A DNA stretch of 64,000 nt, from NCBI RefSeq assembly GCF_020536995.1, contig NC_068360.1:16864778-16928777 (forward strand), read 5' to 3'. The notes beneath the pieces were generated by a model. It made no database searches, had not been told where the DNA came from, and was given only the letters and a program-made list of their open reading frames with translations. The DNA comes from Dreissena polymorpha (Eukaryota > Mollusca > Bivalvia > Myida > Dreissenidae). Below are positions 12,909 to 24,413 of the stretch, in pieces. Position numbers and translations under genes: made by a program. The stretch's first letter is position 1, and the number at the start of each line of letters is the position of its first letter.

Positions 12909-13138
12909 TTAACCCATTTATGCCTAGCGTCTAGAAAAAAAGGCCTTGGCAAACAGCGTCGACCCAGATGAGACGCCGCATGATGCGGCGTCTCATCAGG
13001 GTCTGCGCTGTTTGCTTTAAGGAATTTCTGTAAGAAATATTCTAAATATAAAAATAAATATACTAGACATCCCTAATTTTGGAAATAAATTGATCAAATT
13101 AAGAAGGATGGGAGAGTCCACTAGGCATAAATGGGTTA
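12909..13138 (+). mobile_element. Small TIR element, family A, copy 1
   Basis: About 230 bp with ends TTAACCCATTTATGCCTAG and CTAGGCATAAATGGGTTA and a central hairpin GATGAGACGCCGCATGATGC closing with its complement. Other copies are at 17179-17407 (inverted) and 24414-24632. Confidence 0.9.
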
Positions 13139-13380
13139 AACCGATCATCCCATGAAAATGTTGATACTTTCTTTTATATTTTCCATTCTTAGGTTTATAC
13201 CACCCACGTGACCAGTATTTCATTACCCGATGAAGCCACTACGTATGAAAATAAATGCATTCATGTTCATGACCTTAAAGGGATCTTTTCACGGTTTGGT
13301 AAATTGACAAAATTGAAAAAAGTTGTTTCAGATTCGCAAATTTATGATATTTGTGAGGAAACAGTATTACTGAACATTTA

Positions 13381-14232
13381 AGGTAGCGCACCTCTAATGA
13401 TTTCCCGCGATTTCTTCGAAGGTTGAAGAGCCTACTATTAGGTGCCGTAGCCTAGTGGTTAAGGCGATAGACTAGAAATATTTTGGGATATTCCCGCGCA
13501 GGTTCGAATCCTGCCGACGACGTATCCTTTTTTGCGACGCGTTTTATTTATTTTCTTACGTAATTTGATTCAATTTGGCATATGAGCTATATTTATTGTT
13601 AAATATGTTGCAATTTTTATGCACATTCTTCAATTATTAAAATTAAAACAACGTTATGGCGAAATTGGGTGATTTACTGTTGAAAATACGAACCATGCAT
13701 GTTGCATTTTTATTTTTATTTCAAAAAGTAAACGGTAAATCTGTCTAGTTCTTGGTATTTTTGCTGTTTATAGTGTTTCTATAAAAACTAAGTTTAAAAT
13801 ATGACTTAAATGATACTATTTTGAATTTTATGACACTTTGTTTTTAACCGACCCAATTTTTACTTGGCTGAAATCACTTACATTTCATGGCGCTCTTCAA
13901 TAGATAAAAATTTGTAAAAAATAAATGTCTGTAAAAGAATACTTATTTTATCTTGTTTAAACTTTAAACACCTTTACAGCATCTGTACACACCAACTGCA
14001 TGCCCATATTTGGAAATTTGAATGAATTATGGAACTTTTATATACCCCAGGGGTGAAAATAAACTGGACAAAAGCCGAGCGTGGGTGTGGTTTTGAAAAA
14101 AACGGTATATTTTTTTAAAAAGCATGGAAAGCCTACCTACAAATTTGCATGTAGTTCAGTGAAATGATGCTGATTAAGAAAATAATTAATTAGATTATGT
14201 TTGGATATGTGCCCATTAGAGGTGCGCTACCT
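13381..14232. mobile_element. 852-bp TIR element with tRNA-Ser-like cassette, nested
   Basis: Ends AGGTAGCGCACCTCTAAT and its exact reverse complement at 14215-14232. The flanks GAACATTTA and GAACATAGT share six of nine bases, so a decayed 9-bp duplication is possible. It sits inside the 13275-14633 element. Its left part carries a tRNA-Ser-like cassette; the rest is AT-rich without a frame. Confidence 0.8.
13441..13522 (+). tRNA. tRNA-Ser(AGA)-like cassette
   Basis: D-arm region TAGTGGTTAAGGCGATAGAC, anticodon loop CTAGAAA (anticodon AGA), a long variable arm, and T-arm CAGGTTCGAATCCTG match metazoan tRNA-Ser closely, followed by CCTTTTTT. The 5' acceptor arm (GTGCCGT) does not pair with the 3' side (CGACGAC), so it is a tRNA-derived module or pseudogene. 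Confidence 0.65.
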
Positions 14233-14407
14233 GAACATAGTCCAATATAGCCATTATATGTATATTTTGTCAATTTGAAAACCTTAAAAATTATAAAGCG
14301 TTGCAACGCGAAACGATTGAATAATTTGGAGAGTTTGTTGTTGTCGTTTAAATTTACGAAACTACGAAGATTGCTTATATTACGTATTAAATACTCAAGA
14401 TATGTGT

Positions 14408-14502
14408 ATGCCCGGCGGAATAGCCGAGAGAGCTAATGCGTTTTTATTTCAGACTATCAGGACTCCAGGGGTCACTGGTTCGAGCCCTGGTAGTGGCCAC
14501 TT
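14408..14502 (+). tRNA. tRNA-like (Leu-type) cassette inside the TIR element
   Basis: An A-box-like ATAGCCGAGAGAGCTAATGC is followed by a B box (GGTTCGAGCCC) and T-rich sequence that could end Pol III transcription. Length and variable region fit a class II tRNA. The acceptor stem is poor, so this is a tRNA-derived module and probably not a working tRNA. Confidence 0.55.
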
Positions 14503-14639
14503 TTTTTCCTTTTTTAAATTTTATTCTTGATTTTTTACTGGAGCTTTTAAGATCCAATGTTTGCCTTTATCAATATAAAGCATGTAATGACAAACTTCAA
14601 AATATGCCAAAATCTGTGAAAAGGCCCCTTTAATACTTT

Positions 14640-15370
14640 TCATGAAAGTCAAAAGCGAAATGACTGCATAGTTGGTGCGAACGTTAACATTATACCGTTC
14701 AGAAGAGATGAAACCGAAAATAAATCAATATTTATACGGAAGCTTATTGAAGCCCTTTATCGTCTTTTATTGTGCAACTACGATACATATCCATTTGTTC
14801 GTAATTATTGAAATGAATAGCATTTTTTGCATTTCAATGAGTATAAACGTACAAAGCATTAATAAACATTCTACTTTTCGTAGAGGTAATAACAAACCAC
14901 CGTTAAAATTTGGTCGTTGCTTGTCACGGGCAACTTATCACAACATTTTGCTTGGCCTTATAGAAAATCCTAACAAAGAAAACAGTAGTACTTGAGCGTA
15001 GGGCGATCGAACACGATCTGGTTTGAAGCGGTTTAAGCATTTGGTTAGGTGTATAAAAGTTGTGGTGTGTCGGATTGTAACACAACCGCCAGCAAAGGCA
15101 GTGAAAATTGCTCATTCTTTAAAGCAAAATGGGAAAACTCAGAATGCACGGGTATGTTTAACGTACAATTATTATTGTTAATATCATTCTCGTTTTAATC
15201 CTACGCTGGTTTAGCATCGTAGATGTTTTGAATAATCAAGAATGTATTTTAGGCATTTGATTTTGATGTACCAGTCTTTTCTCCTGATCATTTGTTTATA
15301 TTTTTGAACCTTATGGATCATTATAGCAGAATGTCATTTTGGGGTCGATTGATTTCACGGGTATTATATC
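14640..15370. other. No gene seen
   Basis: A 107-codon plus-strand frame (14672-14995) has no recognised domain and no splice context. Treated as chance. Confidence 0.4.
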
Positions 15371-15373
15371 TTC

Positions 15374-15618
15374 TTTAAAGGGACTGTCAACCATATTGAC
15401 GAGAAAAGAAAAGTTCTTAAATACCGTATTTTTTACAATTATTAGTTTTTATTGATTAAAATATCACGACTGGAATATTACATTACTTGAAAAAAGTTGT
15501 TGAGTTTTCATATTTTCAGTATATTCGGTAATAAAATTTCGCGATGTGAAATCGAAAGTACATCGCGAAAATAGTGACATAACGATATACACATTATAAA
15601 TAAAGCAAGTAGATCAAT

Positions 15619-15656
<38 letters not shown>

Positions 15657-15954
15657 ATATATAAAATTCACTACGCATGCACAATTTGCATTCCTGTGTT
15701 TACCACGTGACGATGATGATCAATCTACTTGTGTTATTTATAGTTAACTGGTAGTTACCTGGTAGACATACCCATTAAAATTGTATTACCGAATCCACTG
15801 AAAATATGAAAATTTAACAACTTTTTTTCAAGAAATGTAATAATGTAATATACCAGTCGTGATATTTTAATCAATATAAACTAATAATTAAAAAAAGTAC
15901 GGTATTTTAAAACTTTTCTTTTTTTGCGTCAATCTGGTTGATGGTCCCTTTAAA
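15374..15954. mobile_element. 581-bp TIR element with central TA run
   Basis: Ends TTTAAAGGGAC and GTCCCTTTAAA open long inverted arms (about 180 bp, including ATTAAAATATCACGACTGG on the left). A TA dinucleotide run lies at about 15621-15652. No frame is inside. Confidence 0.85.
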
Positions 15955-16167
15955 TGCATTTTATTCACTACTACCCTACATAGCCTGTATCTGGAAAAGC
16001 CGCAGCATGTAGATGTATGAATATGCATTAAAGAGGAGAGTTGTTCACAGTTGTTCATACTTGTGAAAAATGTCATTGAATTTGTTTACGAAGAAATCTA
16101 TAATGTTTTGAATAGCTTAATGCAAATGAGGAATGATAATATACTATTCATAATAAGTATAACGAGT

Positions 16168-16480
16168 TAATGCCCCGGTAGGATGGCATATATCAGTCGC
16201 ACTCTCCGTCAATCATGTATCCGTTTCAAGATGGGGTTATCCTTAACGCTTCCAGATGTTTACCTTTTTGGTGTGTTTGTCTACCTACGTGACTTGGTGA
16301 TCATGTTCGAGTTTCATTTCGGTCTATTGATTTTTGGAGAAGTTACCGTCCTTGGACTTAATTTTTTCCCAGACAGTTGTTTTTTAACGCTTGAAGATAT
16401 TGACATGATGTTTGGTGTGATTCTACCAACAAGACTAACAGATCAAGTTCGAGTTTTGTTCCGGTCCATTGATTTTTTAC
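16168..16480 (+). repeat. Degenerate molluscan repeat element
   Basis: Starts ATGCCCCGGTAGGATGGCAT, like the head at 2655, and has two diverged units (about 16270 and 16395, each with GATCA and TTGATTTTT). A 165-codon frame across it is considered an artefact. Confidence 0.55.
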
Positions 16481-17178
16481 GAAGTTACAGGCCTTGGAAT
16501 TACCAATTCATCAATTATTTGCTATGTAGCTTCAAAGTGCAAAAGCGATCATTACGTTACACAAACACAGCTCTTGTTTTATCAATAAATATGACACTAT
16601 CGTTAATATTGTTTGTAGAAAATCTGTGTCGAGTTCATCGATTTGAAGATGATCAGCGGCAGCATGATTACCGGAAATAGCCATACAGCGGCGTTGTGTC
16701 GCAGTGCTGACCGTGGAGCTGCAGACATGCGCAGTACACCGGACGTGACTCGGAGCGGAAGCAGCAACCGCCGTCGGTAAGCGCGCATTGCTTAGAAGTT
16801 TTCTTAAAGTAGTGCCAGTGATATAACATAGAATTTTTCAGAATGGTTTTATCGATGTGTTGACAACTCCGCAGTTGTGAGTTTGACATTATCATGTACC
16901 GTCTCAAATGTCTGAGCAGTTTTGTACTCTGGTCAAATTTGGGCGGAAACGCCCAATCTCATTTTTTTTCCAAATGACTGCGTAAATTTCCCATTGGAAG
17001 TCCTCCCCCCAAAAAAAAAATGAGGTGGACAAGTATAGTTTTTTGAGATTTCGCCACCCCTGAGCCTCATTTCCAAATTTGTGGAAAAACCCTCTTCTGA
17101 GCAATATCTGATAAATGTTATAAGTATTGTTAGTTTTGCGTCTAAGATGTTGTTAGATTATCAAGAGTAAATTACATT

Positions 17179-17407
17179 TTAACCCATTTATGCCTTGTGG
17201 ACTCTCCCATCCTTCTAAATTGGATTAATTTATTTCCCAAATTAGGGATGTCTAGTATATTTATTTTTATATTTAGAATATTTCTTACAGAAATTCCTTT
17301 AAGCAAACAGCGCAGACCCCGATGAGACGCCGCATCAACCGGCGTCCCATCTGGGTCTACGCTGTTTGCCAAGGCTTTTTTTTAGACGCTAGGCATAAAT
17401 GGGTTAA
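17179..17407 (-). mobile_element. Small TIR element, family A, copy 2
   Basis: Inverted relative to copy 1, with the same ends. The central hairpin is partly decayed (GATGAGACGCCGCATCAACC). Confidence 0.9.
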
Positions 17408-17807
17408 TTCAACCTCACATGTACTGCAACCGTTACTTGAAATTTAATGCGTTTTCATTTCCTTTTCAGTACCGTGGTCGTGCACATCTGTGGGTGGAAC
17501 ATTGACCCCGGATAATTCGACTAAAGGGATGCAACTGGCTCCTATGAGGAACCTCGAGAGTTGCACCCCCCACCCCCTACGCGCGAAAAAAAAAGATTGG
17601 AAGACTTGACAACAAACCGCACATTGATTCAGGCGCTCTCTTACTGAGAAACGAACGAACATTAAAACATGCGTCTGCATAAAGTCATCCATTTTCGTAT
17701 CTATTTATTTATTTATTTCATATGTAATTAAATGAATAAAGAAAAAATCTTTCAACTCATTAACAAGTATATTTTGTTTATCGAACAAATATGTTTTCAT
17801 TGTTATT

Positions 17808-18994
17808 ATGCCCCCCTTCGAAGAAGAGGGGGTATATTGCTTTGCTCATGTCGGTCGGTCGTTAGGTCGGTCTGTCGGTCGGTAGGTCGGTCGGTCGGTC
17901 GGTCGGTCCGTCCACCAGGTGGTTGTCCTATGATAACTCAAGAACGCTTGGGGCTAGGATCATGAAACTTCATAGGTACATTGATCATGACTCGCAGATG
18001 ACCCCTATTGATTTTGAGGTCACTAGGTCAAAGGTCAAGGTCACGGTGACCCGAAATAGTAAAATGGTTTCCAGATGATAACTCAAGAACGCATACGCTT
18101 AGGATCATGAAACTTCATGGGTAGATTGATCATGACTCGCAGATGACCCCTATTGATTTTGAGGTCACTAGGTCAAAGGTCAAGGTCACGGTGACCCGAA
18201 ATAGTAAAATGGTTTCCGGATGATAACTCAAGAACGCATACGCCTAGGATCATGAAACTTCATGGGTAGATTGATCATGACTCACAGATGACCCCTATCA
18301 ATTTTGAGGTCACTAGGTCAAATGTCAAGGTCACGGTGACCCGAAATAGTAAAATGGTTTCCGGATGATAACTCAAGAACGCATACGCCTAGGATCATAA
18401 AACTTCATGGGTAGATTGATCATGACTCGCAGATGACCCCTATCAATTTTGAGGTCACTAGGTCAAAGGTCAAGGTCACGGTGACCCGAAATAGTAAAAT
18501 GGTTTCCGGATGATAACTTAAGAACGCATACGCCTAGGATCATGAAACTTCATGGGTAGATTGATCATGACTTGCAGATGACCCCTATTGTTTTTGAGGT
18601 CACTAGGTCAAAGGTCAAGGTCACGGTGACCTGAAATAGTAAAATGGTTTTCGGATGATAACTCAAGAACGCATACGCCTAGGATCATGAAACTTCATAG
18701 GTAGATTGATCATGACTCGCAGATGACCCCTATTGATTTTGAGGTCAAAGGTCAAGGTCACGGTGACCCGAAATAGTAAAATGATTTTCGGATGATAACT
18801 CAAGAACGCTTTTGCCTAGGATCATGACACTTCATAGGTACATTGATCGTGACTCGCAAATGACCCCTATTGATTTTCAGGTCACTGGGTCAAAGGTCAA
18901 GGTCACAGTGACAAAAATCGTACTCACACAATGGCTGCCACTACAATGGACAGCCCATATGGGGGGCATGCATGTTTTACAAACAGCCCTTGTT
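17808..18994 (+). repeat. Tandem-repeat element with seven 145-bp units
   Basis: It runs from ATGCCCCCCTTCGAAGAAG, through a GGTC run (17850-17910), seven units starting near 17921, 18066, 18211, 18356, 18501, 18646 and 18783, to CATATGGGGGGCATGCATG and CAGCCCTTGTT. Most units hold GGTCACGGTGACC and several AGGTCA hexamers. Such elements resemble tandem-core elements described from bivalves (pearl type, possibly Helitron kin). No protein. Confidence 0.92.
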
Positions 18995-20028
18995 AACAAT
19001 TCCATCAAGAGCTAGTTTGACATGTACGGATACAAAAACGATTCAAATTATCTTTAAAGTTTGTTTTTTTTCTGTGAAAGTGTTATCAATCTTCACTTTT
19101 CCTCAAACAAAAGTTTAACAGAGACTCACATAAATCATGAGGATATGATATTGAGTTAAGATTTAGCCAAAATGCTGAAGTTAAGTGTATACCTGATAAC
19201 TCGTTTAAGTCTTTCAGTTTATTTGCAATGCATATAGGCTAAGAAACGTTGATTTACCTCGGCTTATACAACCTGACGTTTAAGTGCTGAGCACTTAAGC
19301 TTATATCAGAGATCTACATCTCTGCTTATATATATTCGAAACGTTTACCTAATCCTTCTTTTCCCATTCCAACTACCAATTAGCTCAGTTTTGTAGTTTC
19401 GAAAAACATGAAAATGGCAAAAAGGGATGCATATCAAATAACCACATTATAATAAACAAAACAGACTGTCAATAGCACGGACGTTACGCACTAAGGACCA
19501 GATGTTTTGAACATAAAAGGAGAATTCAACAGGGTGAGAAGGTTTTAAATGATTTTTCAACATATTTCGCATTAAGGGCAATGTAGTACAATTAAGTGAA
19601 GATTAAATCATCCACAGTGGTACAGAAACATAATCACAACATAATCATTTGGATACGCGAGGAATTTTATAACTTAAGTTGTGACATTATGAAGTTTAAC
19701 CAATGAAATCGATGCATGTGCGAAGATCAACTTTATCCACTAGTCTGACTAGATGCTATTCAATCTATAATGGTACCTACCTTTCTTTAAAGTTCAAATG
19801 CCGATTTTATTATGAAAAATGCTGTTTTATAAATATGTATATTCTAAAACGATTGGAATCATCAAGAGCAATGGCAAATAAAATGATGATTCTAAAAATC
19901 GCTGATTATAATTTCCGTAAACCGCTCGGGCATTTCCGCCACCTATTTTTGTGGTGACGTCATTTTTACGCAACGCGCATGACACGGAAACTAAAATGTG
20001 GTGATAGAAATGGTGTTACACTTTGAGA

Positions 20029-20694
20029 CACAGGTGGAAGTAACGTACCCAGGATAGTATTTTTCATATATATATTTTTTAGGAGCCCAATATATTCAAA
20101 TAAATATATAAAATCATGTTTAATGAGAAAAAAATTGACAAAGAGCCATGAAAAAAAAATCCCCACCCTCTCATATTGGAATCATAACAAGGTCATTAAC
20201 TAGACTTTATTATAGACCTGTTTTCGCATTATTTGACACGCCTCGTTGTTTTAAAGGAATAGGACGCGAGCTATCGATTAAGGGGCAAAAACTCAAAAAT
20301 ATTGTTTGAAAGTCTGTAGAAGATTTATTCGGGTTGACAAACGGACTCGAAATATTGCTCGGTTTTCGACCGACTGTGAGTTAACGGCTGGACAGATTTT
20401 TTTAAAGTGAACTTTTTTTGAAAGGTTGTCCAATTGCCCATAGGAGGATCAATGGATGCTTTTGATTAAAGCTAATTTTGACATTTTTGCGGCCCGCGAA
20501 GACAGGTCTATGATAATTTCTAGTTAATGACCTTGTTATGATTCCAATATCAGAGGGTGGGGATTTTTTTTCACGGCTCTTTGTCAATTTTTTTCTCATT
20601 AAACATAATTTTATGTATTTATTTGAATATATTGGGCTCTTAAAAAAATAAATAACAAAAAAATACTATCCAGGGTACGTTACTTCCACCTGTG
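20029..20694. mobile_element. 666-bp hAT-like non-autonomous TIR element
   Basis: TIRs of roughly 200 bp begin CACAGGTGGAAGTAACGTAC. They are flanked by the exact 8-bp duplication CTTTGAGA at 20021-20028 and 20695-20702. The matching place in unit 2 (about 32748-32765) is an empty site reading ACTTTGAAATATATTC. An 8-bp target duplication fits hAT. No transposase is inside. Confidence 0.9.
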
Positions 20695-20808
20695 CTTTGA
20701 GATACATAAATCTTATTTTAGTCATATAGCATAAATATACATTTTTTCTATACACTGATTGTTATTTTTTGAATTTTTTTTTTTAATTTGTATAACATTA
20801 ATTAATCA

Positions 20809-21120
20809 ATGTGGGCGTTATGTAATCGTTTTGTTCAAGCTACATATTTAAGTAATCAAGGAAAAAATCTAAAACAAATAATGGATTGTATTCTATTAAT
20901 CAAATGGTTTAGAACTCGTGTTAATAACTGTTGTATATGTAGGCCGAAAGTTTCATCACTACTGTTTTCAAGCGATTGTGTTTTTGTTAAGGTTATTGAT
21001 TATTGTGGTTCTATATCCAGTAATCTCACCCTGTTTACACGGCATGTCAGTAAACATTCGTTCAAGTGTAATGTCGATGATATATTTAATCCATTACCTA
21101 TAGCTCGACGAGAGTATTGA
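20809..21120 (+). other. Open frame shared by both duplication units (unit 1 member)
   Basis: 103 codons. A related frame of 108 codons occurs at 32841-33167 in unit 2. Both share FVQATYL, LIKWFRTRVN, CRPKVSS and SSDCVFV. Near the start the two differ by an in-frame 3-base indel; near the end the frames separate. No family is recognised. It could be a relic exon or a chance frame kept by overall similarity. Confidence 0.2.
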
Positions 21121-22089
21121 TCCAGGATTTGGCGAGATTAGTGTTTTAGTCCTCTTAAGCAATATTTTAAGGGTTTCGTTTTTTTTATATTCAACGAAAA
21201 TCTCAAAACATCGTCACTCGCTAGTTAAACTAGTATACTCGTGAATTTCAACTGTGGTGATTGAATAATAATAAAAAGACGTTTGAAAATGAAAAATTAT
21301 TAAAACAAACCTTATGTTGTTTAATATTTTACAGGGAGATTATAATACTCGTTAATCAATTTACGTTCCTGAACTGAATATAGAAGGACACTCAAGTTCA
21401 TTAGTCATATATCTTCTTCCCCATAGCGACATCACACCCAATCTCGCAGCCCACTCCAATTTAAATTTGGGTCACCACCATTGCAGTAAACGTATTTAAT
21501 ATTACATTGCTGATTAAATCTTTTCGCCCGAAGGCCTTATTATGATACCATACCTTCCCACTCACATCAATAATAATATCATAACATAACATGGATCGCA
21601 GCAAGATATATTTGGGAATAAACTGTGTTAGTGTCAAGTTACCCGACCGATAAAATTAATGCTCTGAACCTATTCTATTTTATTGAGTTTAAATGTAATG
21701 TCTGCATTAAGAAGCGCAACAAAACCACTTGTAAATAGTATTTAAGTATGGCATCTCAGTGATTTGTTTATTTATATAAATGCTTTAAATTATCCATGCG
21801 TCTGAAAACTGGATGTGTTACAGACACGTATTCCCCCATCACATGTTTGGATACATGTTTGTACCCACAGGCCGTATTACACCATATTTGTCCTTCAGTG
21901 TGACCTCGACTTTGAGATAAGGACGCAGGGTGCATGACGAACGACTTGTACACGGCGATCGTTTGTTATTTTACAATTGACTGATTGACGATGAAGTTTC
22001 GGTCCTAACAGGTTTTCATATGCCTATAGTTAACCGTAGGCATTTGAGTGTGACTTGAAGTATTAACTCGAGAAACAGGCGCGCGATAC

Positions 22090-22172
22090 TGCGTTTTCGA
22101 TTTGCCGGGGAGCGAATCCGCGATCCATGAAATTGTTGTCCAGCGGTCTACCAACTGAGCTTGCCGGCCCAA
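22090..22172 (-). mobile_element. tRNA-derived SINE-like head
   Basis: On the minus strand: GGCAAGCTCAGTTGGTAGAC (A box) and GCGGATTCGCTCC (B-box-like). An A-rich stretch on the plus strand lies beside it. Confidence 0.5.
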
Positions 22173-22679
22173 AAAAATTACATGATAAATGATAGAAGTA
22201 TTTTCAAATTAGTTCAAGAAAAAATGTGCTTACACTTTACTTCACAAACTACAAGATCAATTAAATTATCTGGTAATATAAATGACTTCAATTTTTGTAG
22301 ATTGCATGTTGGCTATTTCGCGCAGTATGGGTATTTTTGCATAGATAAGAAAAGTCCATGTATTCATTCGGGTCTACTGGCGGGAAATTGTCTCAAGATT
22401 TGGCCAATTACAAAAGTCAAGAATGCTCGAAACCTAGGTTCGGCAACAACTCCGAAAAAGTGTTCAAGCGTCTTCCTGAAGCACATTATGTACACGGATA
22501 TTTGCTCGTTAAACAGGCAAAATACTTCGATCTTCCGTGAAAAACTTCACCATGACAACACTAATAAAGGTCCACATGTTTTCAAATGGGTTGTAATTAT
22601 ATATTTTTTTGTATATGTGTGGATGAATAAATCTTCGCGGAACCCCCCCCCCCCCCAAAAAAAAAAATGCCCGACTTAA
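22161..22679 (+). other. Orphan 172-codon open frame, unit 1 only
   Basis: An open frame of 172 codons begins in the edge of a tRNA-like repeat and ends in a C/A homopolymer tract. No domain, signal peptide or family resemblance is seen, and the matching part of unit 2 has unrelated sequence. A shorter overlapping frame (22358-22540) looks equally plausible by composition. Probably chance. Confidence 0.12.
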
Positions 22680-22941
22680 TCATTATTGCGAAATATTTTG
22701 AAAAACCTACTCACTCTTGAAAATTATACGTGAATTTTCTAAACATCTGCCTCATTTACCAATGCATCGCAAAAAGAGGTGGCGCCCGTGATTAACGACC
22801 GCGAACATCGCTCAATTCCAACGCTAGATGTGGTATGGAAATATAGATTTAACGAGTTACAAAATGCTGGTTAAAAAAAATGTATCACAATATATTCCGT
22901 GTGAATTTCACGTGACTATATCCGTACATTTACGAACAAAC

Positions 22942-23010
22942 GCGAGATTGGCTTCGGGCAGCGTCGGAAGCACAACGTAGTTCTTATGAGTTGCCCGAAG
23001 CCAATCTCGC
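22942..23010. repeat. Hairpin with perfect 19-bp arms
   Basis: GCGAGATTGGCTTCGGGCA at 22942-22960 is the exact reverse complement of 22992-23010; the loop is 31 bp. Confidence 0.85.
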
Positions 23011-23305
23011 ATTTATACAACGGTTGGGTTTCCTCCAGGTACTGGGGCCTTCCACAACAACACAAGACCTAACCAAAATCTTTCAGTAACAACGAAATAA
23101 CTGGATAATGCAGCTTAAATTCACACTTCGTCCCAACTTGCGTAAGTCCAGTAAGTTAATTAGGTTGTGGTGCTGGGACACACTCCGGGTCCGCACATGA
23201 TGTAGCCTCTGGCTCGGAAAGGACCTCACAAACATCGAAACACACACTCACACCGTACATTTTGGCTGTCCGACTAGCAACAGGACAGTTGTGTTTTCCT
23301 CCGGG

Positions 23306-23345
23306 TACCCCCCCCCCCCCCCTCCCCCCCCGCCCCCCCCCCCCA
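23306..23345. repeat. C-rich tract
   Basis: About 35 bases almost entirely C, broken by single T and G bases, then CA repeats. It lies in a SINE-like body. Confidence 0.9.
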
Positions 23346-23417
23346 CACACACATATCCCAAGACCACACCAAGAATCTTTCAAAAACAACGAAATAGCTT
23401 GAAATAACAGCTATTAT

Positions 23418-23630
23418 TTAACTCTGGCAGTGCTGGAACCGAATTTTGAAGGCCTTTGCAAACAGTTTGGATCCAGATGAGACGCCACAGAACGTGGCGT
23501 CTCATCAGGATGTAAACTGTTTGCTATTCTGATAGTATTCTTTGAAAAAAAATCGAACAAAATGCTTATTTTAGAAAATCAGCAGACGACATTTTAGCAG
23601 ACGAAAAATTTCCCAGCATGCAAAGGGTTC
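23418..23630 (+). mobile_element. Small TIR element, family B, copy 1
   Basis: Contains TTTGCAAACAGTTTGGATCC, the central hairpin GATGAGACGCCACAGAACG with complement, and TTCCCAGCATGCAAAGGGTT at the end. A close copy is at 42777-42987. Confidence 0.85.
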
Positions 23631-23759
23631 AAATACGCTCCAACTTTCGTGAGTCTTGTAACTGTAGAACATCTGGCTCGGTGGATGTCGTAAACTTCGA
23701 AATACAAACACAGCGTACATTATTAGTTGGTCGCGTTAATGGCCGACTAAATGTACAGA

Positions 23760-24010
23760 GCATGTTTCGCAAATCAGTATGTGCTTAGCTAGCTTAGCTA
23801 CGCTAAGGATTGTAACTCACTATGCTAGGAACGATTACCGCTGCCTGTCTGCACTGCAGACGACGAATGCTTAGGAGCGTCTCCTCTACTACTGCAGTGG
23901 GTGTATTTACCAGCTTGTAAGTCGACATTGGCCAGTCTAGTGTTTATCATTGAAATCTGTACATATTGGCTGCTTTCAGGGAAAACGGGGCTTAATGCAT
24001 GTCAAATAAG
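23760..24010. mobile_element. Fragment related to the 1.35-kb TIR element, inverted
   Basis: The stretch from TTTCGCAAATCAGTATG to AAAACGGGGCTTAATGC matches the reverse complement of about 26096-26375. It lies 1.5-2.6 kb from that relative. The right part then runs into an end resembling the small family at 749-1013. Confidence 0.6.
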
Positions 24011-24413
24011 ATAAGCCTGTGCACACTGATTAGCCTGTGCAATGCGCACAAGCTTATCAAAGACGACAACAGCGAACAACTTCAGTGCCTTCAGCGCTTT
24101 GATAGTTACTGGGATCCGAGGAGCATAACAGTGAGTTAACGATCCTTGCATAATAAATGTTAACCTGACATTAAGACCTGCTGTATGTATACGTGTTCGT
24201 TCGGTTCACAAAGGTTAACAAAATAGGTGAGTATCAAACATTTATGTTGTAGTTTTTGTATGTTAACTGCTGTTTATGATACATTTAATGATTTAGTTTT
24301 GAAGATTAAATTAAATGTTAAGTTTAAATCGTTCGGTTAGATTGCAATTGCTATGCTTATTAGTTTTTAATGTGCCTCGCAATTATAACATATTTTCGCG
24401 AGTTTAACCCATT

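Larger units (their letters stand above)
13275..14633. mobile_element. TIR element with tRNA-like cassette, interrupted by another element
   Basis: It begins TTAAAGGGATCTTTTCAC and ends GTGAAAAGGCCCCTTTAA. Without the nested insertion (13381-14232) it is about 507 bp. Its right half holds a tRNA-like cassette (14408-14502). A second, truncated copy lies inverted at 50613-50931 and a left-end fragment at 31503-31555. Confidence 0.85.

Noticed and set aside
13441-13522. Functional tRNA-Ser gene
   Set aside because: The acceptor stem does not pair and the cassette lies within a transposable element, so it is called tRNA-like only.
16183-16680. 165-codon plus-strand frame with hydrophobic segments
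   Set aside because: It starts in the head of a known-type repeat element and runs through its degenerate units.
3339-18994. CRISPR-like arrays
   Set aside because: Units are 139-162 bp, contiguous, and lie in eukaryotic DNA; there are no short repeats with unique spacers.
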